Below, piece after piece: positions 31,175-39,514 of a stretch of DNA of 42,531 nt (positions are counted from its first letter, which is position 1; each line of letters opens with the position of its first letter). The translations under genes and the position numbers were made by a program. The stretch lies in assembly GCA_003222385.1 (NCBI GenBank), contig QHVV01000008.1:1-42531 (forward strand), given 5' to 3'. The notes beneath the pieces were generated by a model. The model was not told where the DNA came from. It worked only from the letters and a program-made list of their open reading frames with translations, and made no database searches. Source of the stretch: Acidobacteriota bacterium (GTDB lineage Bacteria; Acidobacteriota; Thermoanaerobaculia; UBA5066; Gp7-AA6).

Positions 31175-32482
31175 TTGGCCTCCGAAACAGAGCGAATCGA
31201 TCGAGGGACCGGACTCCTCCGCGCGGTCTCGCGCTGGGAGATCGTCGCGCTCTCCGTCAACGACGTCATCGGCAGCGGCGTCTACCTGATCCTCCCGGTC
31301 GCCGCGGCCCAGCTTCTCGGGCCCGCGAGCATCTGGGCGATCCTCGCGGCGGGTTTCGCGGTCCTGCTCCTCGTGCTGTGTTTCGCGGAGGCCTCGAGCC
31401 TCTTCGACCGCCCGGGAGGCGCGATCGTGTACACGCGCGCGGCGTTCGGAAACTTCGTCGGTTTCGAAGTCGGCTGGATGACGTGGATCGCACGCATCTC
31501 CTCGATCGCCGGGCTCTCGGTCTTCTTCGCACGCGCGGTCGGCTACCTCTGGCCCGCCGCGCGGGGCGGCGTCGGGAAGTGGGCGACGATCGTCCTGCCT
31601 CTCCTCGTGCTCACGTGGATCAACGTCCGCGGCGTCAAGTCCGGCGCCCGAACCGCGGTGGTCCTCGCCTGGGGCAAGGTCCTGCCGCTCGTCCTCTTCG
31701 TCGCGGTCGGGCTCTTCTGGGTCGACTGGACCCGCGTGTTTCCGGTGCCGAGCCCGGAGCGCGGCAACTTCATGAAAGCGGCGCTCCTCGTCCTCTTCGC
31801 CTACGCCGGTTTCGAGAACACTCCCGCTCCCGCCGGAGAGTTCGTCGACCCGAAACGCGACGTGCCGTTCGCGCTGATCACGCAGATCCTGATCGTCACC
31901 GCGATCTACACGACCGTGCAGCTCGTGGCGATCGGAACCGTTCCGAACCTGGGCGCCTCGCCGACTCCGCTCGCGGACGCGGCCGCGATGATGCTCGGAC
32001 CGATCGGGGGCTTCATCCTGACCCTCGGCGCCGTCCTCTCGGTCCTCGGCACGAACAACAACACGGTGCTCGCCGGCCCGCGCTATCTCTATGCTCTCGC
32101 CGAGACCGGCACCCTCCCCGCCGCCTTCGCGAGGATTCATCCCCGCTACCGCACGCCGCACATCGCGATCCTCACGCAGACCGGCGTCGCGCTCCTCCTG
32201 ATGTCGACCGGGACGGCCGAGGAGCTCGCCGTCCTCTCCGCGATCGCCCGACTCGCGACGTACATCGGCACGGCCGCCGCCGTACCGGTGCTGCGCCGGA
32301 AGATGCCGGCCACAAAACGAACGATCCGCCTTCCGGGCGGGCCGCTCATCCCGGTCGCCGCGCTCGCGATCTGCGTCCTGTTTCTTTCGGCCGCCGAGAA
32401 GAAGAACTGGATCGCTGGAGGTATCGCGCTCGCGATCGGCGCCGGGATCTACGCCGCCCGGCGCAGAAAGGGGTCCGCATGA
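31175..32482 (+). CDS. APC-family amino acid permease
   Basis: 435 residues from TTG 31175. The track start at 31094 lies in the terminator; GAGAAT lies 9 nt before the TTG. Twelve hydrophobic segments are visible. The start of helix 1 has VNDVIGSGVYLILP (unwound, GSG) typical of APC carriers. YAGFENTPAPAGEFVDPKRDVPFAL fits the conserved helix 6-7 region, and NNNTVLAGPRYLYALAETGTLP the helix 8 loop. It imports or exchanges amino acids or polyamines by cation symport; the substrate cannot be told. It overlaps the amidohydrolase gene by 4 nt (ATGA), so they share an operon. Confidence 0.88.
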   Translation: MASETERIDRGTGLLRAVSRWEIVALSVNDVIGSGVYLILPVAAAQLLGPASIWAILAAGFAVLLLVLCFAEASSLFDRPGGAIVYTRAAFGNFVGFEVGWMTWIARISSIAGLSVFFARAVGYLWPAARGGVGKWATIVLPLLVLTWINVRGVKSGARTAVVLAWGKVLPLVLFVAVGLFWVDWTRVFPVPSPERGNFMKAALLVLFAYAGFENTPAPAGEFVDPKRDVPFALITQILIVTAIYTTVQLVAIGTVPNLGASPTPLADAAAMMLGPIGGFILTLGAVLSVLGTNNNTVLAGPRYLYALAETGTLPAAFARIHPRYRTPHIAILTQTGVALLLMSTGTAEELAVLSAIARLATYIGTAAAVPVLRRKMPATKRTIRLPGGPLIPVAALAICVLFLSAAEKKNWIAGGIALAIGAGIYAARRRKGSA

Positions 32483-33861
32483 AATCTGTCCTGCTCACGG
32501 CAGCGACCTTGGGCGCCGCGGTCTCGATTTTCGCGCTCCAGAATCCCGCGCCGAACCCGACGCCGGTTCCGAACCGCGCCACCGCGCCGGAAAAGACCGC
32601 CCCCCCCGTGGCGTCGGCTCCCGCCCTCCCGTCCGTCGTGGTCCTCAAAGCGGCCCGCGTCTTCGACGGCCGGTCGGATCGGATGATCTCCAACGGCGTG
32701 GTGATCGTCGAGGGATCGCGCATCCGCGACGTCGGATCGGGCCTGCCGTTCCCGCCGCAGGCGACCGCGCTCGACCTCGGAGACGCGACGCTTCTCGCCG
32801 GCTTCATCGATTGCCACACGCACGTGACCCAGGAGGCGTCGGATAACTGGTTCAACGACTTCTACGAGGAGCTGCGCCGCTCCGTGCCCGAAAAGACGCT
32901 CTATGCCGCGGGTTACGCGCGCAAGCTCCTCGAGTCGGGGTTCACCACGATCCGCGACGTCGGTTCGAGCGACGCGATCGACGTCGGCCTGCGCAACGCC
33001 ATCAGCCGCGGTCTCGTGCCCGGGCCCCGCATCGTCGCCGCGCGCTACGCGATCGGAGCGACCGGCGGACACTGTGACCGGACGGGGTTTCCGGCCGGTA
33101 CATTCGGCGCCGAGGGCGGCCCGTTGAAAGGGATCGTCCACGGGGCGGCCGAGGCGCGCGAGGCGGTCCGGCTGAACGTCAAATACGGCGCCGATGTCAT
33201 CAAGACGTGCGCTTCGGGCGGGGTCCTTTCCCTGGGCGACGACGTCGCCGCGCCGCAGCTGACGGACGAGGAGCTTGCGGCGATCGTCGACGAAGCGCAC
33301 CGTCTGGGACGGAAGACGGCGGCGCACGCCCACGGAGATCGGGCGGCGCGGGCGGCCGTCGACGCCGGGATCGACTCGATCGAGCATGGCACGTTTCTGA
33401 CCGACGAGACGCTCGTGCGGATGAAGGCGAAGGGGACGTATCTCGTGCCGACTCTGCTCGCCGGGGAGTGGACCGGCGGCAAAGCAGACAAGTTTCCGCC
33501 CGAGATCGCCGCGAAGGCCCGCGCGGCCCTGGCCGGCCGGTCCGATATGTTCCGGCGCGCCTTGAAGAGCGGCGTCAAGATCGCGTTCGGCACCGACTCC
33601 GGCGTTTCTCCGCACGGGTTGAACGCCCGGGAGTTCGGTTTGATGGTCGGGCTCGGGATGTCTCCGGCGGCGGCGCTCCGCGCGGCGGGACCCGCGGCCG
33701 CGGACCTCCTCGGGCTCGGCAACCGGATCGGAACTCTCGAAAAAGGGAAGGAAGCGGACATCGTGGCAGTGCCGGGAGATCCCTTGAAGGACATCCGCGC
33801 CACCGAACGCGTCTTTTTCGTTATGAAAGACGGTCGGATTCTCCGCTACGCCCCGCGCTGA
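32479..33861 (+). CDS. Exported amidohydrolase (imidazolonepropionase/Xaa-Pro dipeptidase type)
   Basis: 460 residues from ATG 32479, overlapping the permease stop as ATGA and preceded by AAAGGGG. The signal peptide (MKSVLLTAATLGAAVSIFA) leads to a Pro/Ala-rich linker. The amidohydrolase core has the metal ligands H113 and H115 in IDCHTHV, the carboxylated Lys region YGADVIKTCASGGV, AHAHGDRAA, SIEHGTF and the Asp in FGTDSG. The C-terminal DLLGLGNRIGTLEKGKEADIVAVPGDPL is typical of the ureidoglycolase/Sgx9260-like carboxypeptidases. It likely cleaves a dipeptide or N-acyl amino acid in the periplasm, with the permease importing the product. Confidence 0.88.
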   Translation: MKSVLLTAATLGAAVSIFALQNPAPNPTPVPNRATAPEKTAPPVASAPALPSVVVLKAARVFDGRSDRMISNGVVIVEGSRIRDVGSGLPFPPQATALDLGDATLLAGFIDCHTHVTQEASDNWFNDFYEELRRSVPEKTLYAAGYARKLLESGFTTIRDVGSSDAIDVGLRNAISRGLVPGPRIVAARYAIGATGGHCDRTGFPAGTFGAEGGPLKGIVHGAAEAREAVRLNVKYGADVIKTCASGGVLSLGDDVAAPQLTDEELAAIVDEAHRLGRKTAAHAHGDRAARAAVDAGIDSIEHGTFLTDETLVRMKAKGTYLVPTLLAGEWTGGKADKFPPEIAAKARAALAGRSDMFRRALKSGVKIAFGTDSGVSPHGLNAREFGLMVGLGMSPAAALRAAGPAAADLLGLGNRIGTLEKGKEADIVAVPGDPLKDIRATERVFFVMKDGRILRYAPR

Positions 33862-34075
33862 GCCTCGCGGGCCCTGCACTTCGACAAGGCTGGCCTGTCC
33901 GGTTCTGCAACTGCCCGGCGAACTCTTCCTCTGAAAGTCCCCGTAAGGGCGCGGCTGCCGTGGAAGAATGCCCCGCACCGGGGCATGCTCCTTGCAGCTG
34001 CCGCCGGAAGCTTGGGAGGGGTCTAGCGGACCTGCTCATATCCCCGAAAACGGAAGCGAAGGAAGGAAGGGAAGG
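33862..34075 (+). other. 214-bp gap: palindrome, no gene seen
   Basis: Between the amidohydrolase and the SdrD-B gene. A perfect palindrome ATGCCCC, GCACC loop, GGGGCAT lies at 33968-33986. It has no T run, so it is not a clear terminator. Three variants of a GCNRCTGCC motif occur around it. I recognise no riboswitch or small RNA. Confidence 0.3.
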
Positions 34076-36266
34076 ATGAACCGGGTGCGATTCCCAGTCG
34101 CCGCGATCTCTCTGACGTTATGTGCACTCGGCGCCCTCGCGCAGGACACCGGGACCACGCAGGTAGCGGACACCGCGACCACGCTCCTGCTGGTGCCGGG
34201 CATCGTGACCACGGTCAACGCGAGCTCGGCCGCGGTCTCCGTCTTCTCCGACAAGGAAGACGTGTTCTTCACGGCGGGACCGACGACCTCTCCGTGCGCG
34301 TTCACCCAGTTCGTGCCGGACGGCCGGTACTACTTCCAGGTCACGGACCTGTCCGGAACGCGGCTCCTTTCGTCCGATCCGCTCACCGAGCGCGTCGTGA
34401 CGGTTCGCAACGGCGTGCTCGCCGCCTACAACGGCACGACCCACGCGACGCAGGCGCAGGGACCGTGCGGCGCGCTCGCCGTGGGGGTCGCGCCGTTCCG
34501 GGACGCCGGAAACCTCGTCGCCTCCTACCTGCTCTGGTTGACCCCGGCCGCCCGTCTGGAAGGCGACCCGACACAGATCGATCCGGTCTGCGGGATTCCG
34601 CCCCGAGTTCTCGCTGACGACCAGTTTCCGCGTGGAGGACAAGCGGTTCTGCGAGGACACCTTCTGCGTCTCCGGCGTGAAGTTCGAGGACCGCAATGGA
34701 AACGGCGTCCGCGACTCGGGTGAGCCGGGGCTGCCGGGCGTCGAGATCCGAGCCTCCGACGTCGACGACACGAGCCGCGCACCTCTGCGCGGGCTGACCG
34801 GCCCCGACGGCACCTTCCAGGTGTGCGGTCTCGAGCGCGCCACCGACTTCCGGATCATCGAGACGGTCCCCTTCGGCTACCAGCAGACCGCGCCGCTCGA
34901 CCGGCGCGTCTCGCGCCGGCTGATCGCGCTCGACCGCGGCTATTTCGTGGAAGGGTGCGACGACAACTTCTCCGGGCTGGCGTTCGGCAACCAGCTGATC
35001 CCGAATGCGATCGGCGGCATCAAGTTCGAGGACCTGAACGCCAACGGCGTTCGGGATCCGGGCGAGCCGGGCCTCGCGGGCTTCACGATTACGCTGACGC
35101 CCGCCACGCCGGGAGCGCCGCCTTTACAAACCGCCGTGACCGACGCCAACGGCAACTTCCTGTTCACCAACGTCCCCCCGGGCAACTACGTCCTGTCGGA
35201 GACCCAGCGCCAGGGCTTCTCGCTGACGCTGCCCGCGCTGAACTCGATCCCCGTGACGCTCGCTTCCGGCGGCAGCTCGATCGATAACACCTTCGGCAAC
35301 TTCCGGGGAGTCCTGACCGGGACGATCACGGGAACGAAGTTCCTCGACGTCAACGGCAACGGCGTCCAGGACGCCGGTGAGCCCGGTCTGGCGGGCGTCA
35401 CGATCACCCGCACGGCCTCGATCAACGATCCGACCGGGGCGAACCTCTCCGTTGTGACGGATGCCGCCGGCAACTTCACTTTTGCCAACGTACCGTTCGG
35501 CAACTTCACCTTGACCGAGACGGTCCCGACCGGCTTCGTGCAGACGGCGCCGCCGCCTCCCGGGACGATCTCGGCGACGATCAACTTCGCACAGCGGAGC
35601 TCCGCCGGAAATCTTTTCGGCAACCGCGCGCTGACCGCGATGGTCAGCGGAGTGAAATTCAACGACGCAAACGGAAACGGAACGAGGGACGCGGGTGAGG
35701 AAGGGATGGCGGGTGTCACGATCCGCTTGACCGACTCGGCGAACGTCGTCCGCACGACCACGACCGACGGCTCGGGATCGTTCTCGTTCACGGGCTTGAC
35801 CCCCGGAACCTACGTCGTTTCCGAGGTGGTTCCCGCCGGTTTCGCGCAGACCGCGCCCCCCGCGCCCGGCACCTTCACGGTGACCCTGACGACCGGGCAG
35901 GCCGTCGGGAATCTGGTTTTCGGCAATCGGGCCGTCACGGCGCCGACCAACACCGCCTCGATCTCGGGTCGAAAGATCCTCGATCTGAACGGCAATGGAA
36001 TTCTGGACGGCAACGACCGCGGCTTCGAAGGAATCGTCTTCGAGCTGCACGACACGAGCGGCAACCTGGTCGCGACGACCACCTCGGACGCGAGCGGGAA
36101 CTTCACGTTCATGAACCTCGCGCCGGGAACGTATGTCCTCTCCGAGATTCTGCCCACGAACTTCTTTCAGACGTTTCCCGGGACGCAGGGCGCTCCCGGA
36201 ACCTACACGATCACCCTCACGGAGGGGCAGGCCGCGACCGGCTTCCTGTTCCTGAACAAATGTTGA
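34076..36266 (+). CDS. SdrD B-like repeat surface protein, broken by a single-base frameshift
   Basis: The track shows two ORFs: 34076-34723 (from ATG 34076, signal peptide RFPVAAISLTLCALGALAQ) and 34632-36266 (from an internal GTG with no leader). They join if one C is removed from CCCC at 34601-34604: the reading then runs DPVCGIPP, EFSLTTSFRVEDKRFC and on. The joined protein is ~730 residues. Five B-type repeats follow, e.g. GVKFEDRNGNGVRDSGEPGL, GIKFEDLNANGVRDPGEPGL, GTKFLDVNGNGVQDAGEPGL and GVKFNDANGNGTRDAGEEGM; the last is GRKILDLNGNGILDGNDRGF. The DxNxNGxxD cores are calcium-binding. It is a secreted scaffold or adhesin. No LPXTG, in keeping with a Gram-negative host. Confidence 0.8.
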
Positions 36267-36292
36267 GAGCGCATTCGCGCGGAGGCTTGAAG

Positions 36293-37339
36293 ATGAGGAA
36301 AGTCAAATCAGGGATCGTGACATCGGCGATTGCGCTCCTGCTGGTCGCCGGAGCTGCGTCGGCCCAGACGTACACGGACGTGGGCGACCGGGTGGTTCCG
36401 TCGACGGAGCTCGCCGGCGAAACGTACATCGGTCCGCACGTCGGCTACGTGTTCATCGGCGACAGCGACTTCCGGTGCAACTGCGACCTCGATCAGACCA
36501 ACTACCTCTTCTATGGCGGAAGGCTCGGGCACTTCTTCACGGACCACTTTGCGCTCGAATTGACCGCCCAGTACTTCGACTCGAGGCCGAAGTACTGGGA
36601 GGCGACGCTTGGCGCAATGTTTGACTTCACGCCGCGCGTTCCAGGGTGGAACACCTACCTCGGGCTGGGCGGCGGAATCTCGCGCGAGAAGCTGTTCAGC
36701 GGCGGCGACAGCGTCCCGATCGCCTACCTCGCGTTCGGATCGGAATACCGGTTCAGCCGGGTCGTGGGATTGAGGCTCGAAGCGAAGGGCGTCTACAACT
36801 TCAAGAAGACTCTCCACGACCGGTTCGGCAGCTTCGAGCAGGACAGCCGGATCGACGTCCAGCCGAACATCGGCATCCTGTTCCACTTCGGCGGCCATGC
36901 CGCGCCGGCGGTCATCGCGCCGCCTCCTCCTCCGCCACCGCCGCCGCCCCCGCCGGCTCCACCCGAGGTCCCTCCGGCCCCGATGCCGCCTCCGGCCCCG
37001 CCGGTGGTCGCGCCGCCGCCTCCGCCGGCTCCGACGACCGACGTCATCGAGTTCGATCGGGGCAGCGCTCGGATCACGAACATCGCGAAAGCGCGTCTCG
37101 ACGCAGTGGCGCTGCGTCTGCGCGAGAACCCGCGCGCGACCGTGGTCATCACCGGATATCCGGATAGCGGGACCGCGGCGTCGCGCCGTGAATCGCTGGC
37201 TCGGCAGCGGGCCGAGAACGCCAAGGCGTATCTCGTGGATCGCCACTCGATCGATGCCTCGCGGATCACGACCGAAGCGAATACGACCGACACTTCGAAC
37301 TTCGGCAAGGCAGTGATCGTGACGACGTTCAATCCCTGA
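36293..37339 (+). CDS. OmpA-like outer-membrane protein with proline-rich hinge
   Basis: 348 residues from ATG 36293 (GGAGG upstream). Signal peptide MRKVKSGIVTSAIALLLVAGAASAQ. Residues ~40-210 form an OmpA-type beta-barrel (YIGPHVGYVFIGDSDFRCNCDLDQTNYLFYGG, HFALELTAQYFDSRPKYWEA, NTYLGLGGGISREKLFSGG). A long proline hinge (APPPPPPPPPPPPAPPEVPPAPMPPPAPP) connects to a C-terminal OmpA domain (VIEFDRGSARITNIAKARLDAVALRLRENPRATVVITGYPDSG...LARQRAENAKAYLVDRHSIDASRI) that should bind peptidoglycan. It lies 26 bp after the SdrD-B gene, with a strong terminator after it. Confidence 0.9.
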   Translation: MRKVKSGIVTSAIALLLVAGAASAQTYTDVGDRVVPSTELAGETYIGPHVGYVFIGDSDFRCNCDLDQTNYLFYGGRLGHFFTDHFALELTAQYFDSRPKYWEATLGAMFDFTPRVPGWNTYLGLGGGISREKLFSGGDSVPIAYLAFGSEYRFSRVVGLRLEAKGVYNFKKTLHDRFGSFEQDSRIDVQPNIGILFHFGGHAAPAVIAPPPPPPPPPPPPAPPEVPPAPMPPPAPPVVAPPPPPAPTTDVIEFDRGSARITNIAKARLDAVALRLRENPRATVVITGYPDSGTAASRRESLARQRAENAKAYLVDRHSIDASRITTEANTTDTSNFGKAVIVTTFNP

Positions 37340-37360
37340 TTTCGACTGCAGGCACTCTTC

Positions 37361-37389
37361 AGCCCCTCCCGCGGGAGGGGCTTTTTTTT
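37361..37389 (+). terminator. Rho-independent terminator of the OmpA-like gene
   Basis: AGCCCCTCCC and GGGAGGGGCT around a 2-nt GC centre, followed by a long T run (TTTTTTTT). It starts 21 nt after the stop codon. Confidence 0.9.
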
Positions 37390-37444
37390 GGTGATCAACC
37401 GATTCCGCTGCGCTTTCTCCATGGGATGGTGGGGCAGCGGCCGT

Positions 37445-37534
37445 TTGCTCTCTACCGACCGCCGTCGAGGCGGCCGCAGAAAGAGTCGATTGCTCTCTAC
37501 CGGCCGGCGTCGAGCCGGCCGCTGAAAGAGTCGA
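37445..37534 (+). repeat. Two tandem 45-bp hairpin repeats
   Basis: Copies at 37445-37489 and 37490-37534 start TTGCTCTCTACCG and end GAAAGAGTCGA. Each folds as a hairpin with a GTCGA loop. The stem is CCGCC/GGCGG in the first copy and CCGGC/GCCGG in the second, a compensatory change. CTCT near the 5' end can pair with AGAG near the 3' end. They lie between the OmpA terminator and the DUF885 promoter; a third, partial GGCGACCGC follows. Confidence 0.8.
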
Positions 37535-37543
37535 GGCGACCGC

Positions 37544-37549
37544 TATAGA
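37544..37549 (+). promoter_or_regulatory. Putative -10 element of the DUF885 gene
   Basis: TATAGA, 21 nt before the DUF885 ATG; GGGAG then sits at Shine-Dalgarno distance from the ATG. The hairpin repeats end 9 bp upstream, so they overlap where a -35 would be. Confidence 0.45.
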
Positions 37550-37570
37550 GTTGGATGGGGACGGGAGACG

Positions 37571-39415
37571 ATGAAAAAAATGCTGTTCTTTTCGACGCTG
37601 CTGCTCGTTCTTCCCGCGGTCGTCTCCGCGGTCCGTCCGGTCAAGGGTCCGCGCACCCGTTCTTCGACGACCGCGGCGAAGGGCGCCACGGCGGCGAAGG
37701 ACCTGGCGAAGTTCTTCGACGACGAGTGGGAATGGGGTCTGAAGGAGTTCCCGGAGCGGGCCACGACGCTCGGCGATCCCCGCTACAACGACCGCCTGAC
37801 CGACCTCTCCGCGGAAGCGATCGAACGACGGAAACAGCACTCGCGAGACGCGCTCGCCCGGCTGAAGAAGATCGACCGCGAGGCGCTGACCGAGGACGAC
37901 CGGCTCTCCGACGACCTTTTTTCGAGAGACCTCGAGCGCTCGATCGAGGGAGCACGGTTCCCGACGGAGCTCATGCCGATCAACCAGCAGGAGGGCATCC
38001 ACAAGGACTTCGCGATCCTCTCGACCTTGACGCAGTTCCGCACCGCGAAGGACTACCGCGATTATCTCGCCCGGCTCTCCGCGTTTCCGAAGCAGGTCGA
38101 CCAGACGATCGCTTTGATGGAACGCGGGAAGGAGAAGCGATGGGTACAGCCGGCGGTGCCGCTTCGCGACGTCCCGGACGCGATCCGCGCGCAGATCTTT
38201 CCCGACCCGGAAAAGAGCACGCACTACAAGCCCTTCGAAAAATTTCCGGAAGGAGTTTCCGAGGCGGACCGGGAAGCCCTTCGAATCGAGGGACGCCGGC
38301 GGATCGCCAACGAGGTTTTTCCGGCCTATCTGAAGCTTTACACCTATTTCACGCGGGACTACTTGCCCGCGGCCCGCAAGGACATCGCCGCCTCGTCGCT
38401 GCCGGAAGGCGAGGCGTACTACGCGTACGCGATCCGCTACCACACGACGACGGAAAAAACCGCGAAGGAAATCCACGAGACCGGTCTCGCCGAAGTCGCA
38501 CGCATCCGCAAGCAGATGGAGGAAATCATCCGGCAGGTCAAGTTCAAGGGGAACTTCGACGCTTTCGTGAAGTTCCTGCGAACGGATCCGCGCTTCTATT
38601 ACAAGAGCGCGTCCGACCTGCTCCAGGGATATCGCGACATCTGCAAGCGAATCGATCCCGAACTGATCCGCTTCTTCGGCACGCTCCCGCGCACTCCCTA
38701 CGGGGTCATCCCGACGCCCGATTTCGAAGCGCCCACCTCCACGACCGCCTACTACCGGCCGGGATCGCCCGAGGCGCCGCGCCCCGGATACTTCGTCGCG
38801 AACACGTACAGGCTGGAGACCCGGCCGAAATACGAGATGGAGGCCTTGACGAGCCATGAGGCCGTGCCCGGGCACCACCTCCAGATCGCGCTCGCGCAGG
38901 AGCTGACGGGTCTGCCGAAGTTCCGCCGCCACGCCGCCTTCACCGCTTTCGTCGAGGGATGGGGTCTCTACTCGGAGAGCCTGGGAGACGAGATCGGCCT
39001 GTATACCGATCCCTATTCGAAGTTCGGTCAGCTCACTTACGAGATGTGGCGGGCCGCGCGGCTCGTCGTCGACACCGGCATGCATGCTTTCAATTGGGAT
39101 CGGAAGCGGGCGATCGATTTCATGAGGTCGAACACCGCGAAGACCGAGCACGACATCACGGTCGAGGTCGATCGATACATCGTCTGGCCCGGGCAGGCGC
39201 TCGCCTACAAGACGGGGGAGCTGAAGTTCAAGGAGCTGCGCGCCCGCGCAAAGCAGGCGCTGGGTGACCAGTTCGACATCCGGAAGTTCCACGATGCCGT
39301 GCTCCTCGGTGGCGCGCTGCCGCTCGACGTCCTCGAAAAACGGATCGACGCCTGGATCGCGCGCGAGAAATCGGGCGCGGAAGCTTCCCGGAGCAAGGCC
39401 GCAGCGCCAAAGTAA
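37571..39415 (+). CDS. DUF885 exported metallopeptidase
   Basis: 614 residues with GGGAG upstream. Signal peptide MKKMLFFSTLLLVLPAVVSA. DUF885 features in order: FFDDEWEWGLKEFPERATTLGDPRYNDRLTD, AYYAYAIRYHTTTEKTAKEIHETGL, PGYFVANTYRLETRPKYEMEALTSHEAVPGHHLQIALAQEL (zinc site HEAVPGHH, ~430-437) and AFVEGWGLYSESLGDEIGLYTDPYSKFGQL. The C-terminal WPGQALAYKTGELKFKELR fits the family. The substrates are probably peptides in the periplasm; catalysis has been shown for few members. It is a single gene after a terminator and tandem hairpins, with its own likely promoter. Confidence 0.93.
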   Translation: MKKMLFFSTLLLVLPAVVSAVRPVKGPRTRSSTTAAKGATAAKDLAKFFDDEWEWGLKEFPERATTLGDPRYNDRLTDLSAEAIERRKQHSRDALARLKKIDREALTEDDRLSDDLFSRDLERSIEGARFPTELMPINQQEGIHKDFAILSTLTQFRTAKDYRDYLARLSAFPKQVDQTIALMERGKEKRWVQPAVPLRDVPDAIRAQIFPDPEKSTHYKPFEKFPEGVSEADREALRIEGRRRIANEVFPAYLKLYTYFTRDYLPAARKDIAASSLPEGEAYYAYAIRYHTTTEKTAKEIHETGLAEVARIRKQMEEIIRQVKFKGNFDAFVKFLRTDPRFYYKSASDLLQGYRDICKRIDPELIRFFGTLPRTPYGVIPTPDFEAPTSTTAYYRPGSPEAPRPGYFVANTYRLETRPKYEMEALTSHEAVPGHHLQIALAQELTGLPKFRRHAAFTAFVEGWGLYSESLGDEIGLYTDPYSKFGQLTYEMWRAARLVVDTGMHAFNWDRKRAIDFMRSNTAKTEHDITVEVDRYIVWPGQALAYKTGELKFKELRARAKQALGDQFDIRKFHDAVLLGGALPLDVLEKRIDAWIAREKSGAEASRSKAAAPK

Positions 39416-39452
39416 TCCACCGGCGCGGCTTAGGGCTCCCGGATATTTCCGT

Positions 39453-39468
39453 CTGACCGGTCGGTCAG
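39453..39468. promoter_or_regulatory. Palindromic operator-like site
   Basis: CTGACCGGTCGGTCAG: 7-base arms around a GT centre, 47 bp upstream of the small-subunit start and 10 bp upstream of its -35-like box. The TGACCG..CGGTCA form resembles TetR-family operators. No regulator gene is in the window, so the partner is unknown. Confidence 0.5.
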
Positions 39469-39478
39469 GCCCTATGTC

Positions 39479-39508
39479 TTTACCTTAACAAAACAGAGGG
39501 TTTAGACT
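39479..39508 (+). promoter_or_regulatory. Putative promoter of the molybdoenzyme genes
   Basis: TTTACC (39479-39484), 18-bp spacer, TAGACT (39503-39508). The ATG follows after 6 nt (TACCAG) with no Shine-Dalgarno, so the transcript would be leaderless. The palindromic site lies just upstream, where a regulator could act. Confidence 0.5.
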
Positions 39509-39514
39509 TACCAG

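Noticed and set aside
32479-33861. Overlong start (31378) of the track's amidohydrolase ORF
   Set aside because: The upstream part is an out-of-frame shadow of the APC permease. ATG 32479 with ATGA overlap and a signal peptide is preferred.
33862-34075. Riboswitch (c-di-GMP or preQ1) upstream of the SdrD-B gene
   Set aside because: A palindrome is present, but none of the conserved cores of those aptamers is visible.
36935-37035. Poly-proline coding stretch as a microsatellite or slippage site
   Set aside because: The codons vary (CCT, CCG, CCC, CCA), so it is not a simple DNA repeat. It is a normal OmpA-type hinge.
36308-39292. 994-residue minus-strand ORF
   Set aside because: A GC-rich shadow across the OmpA-like and DUF885 genes. 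It is Arg/Glu-rich, has no domain motif, and reads through a strong terminator and the tandem hairpins. The plus-strand frames carry signal peptides and motifs.
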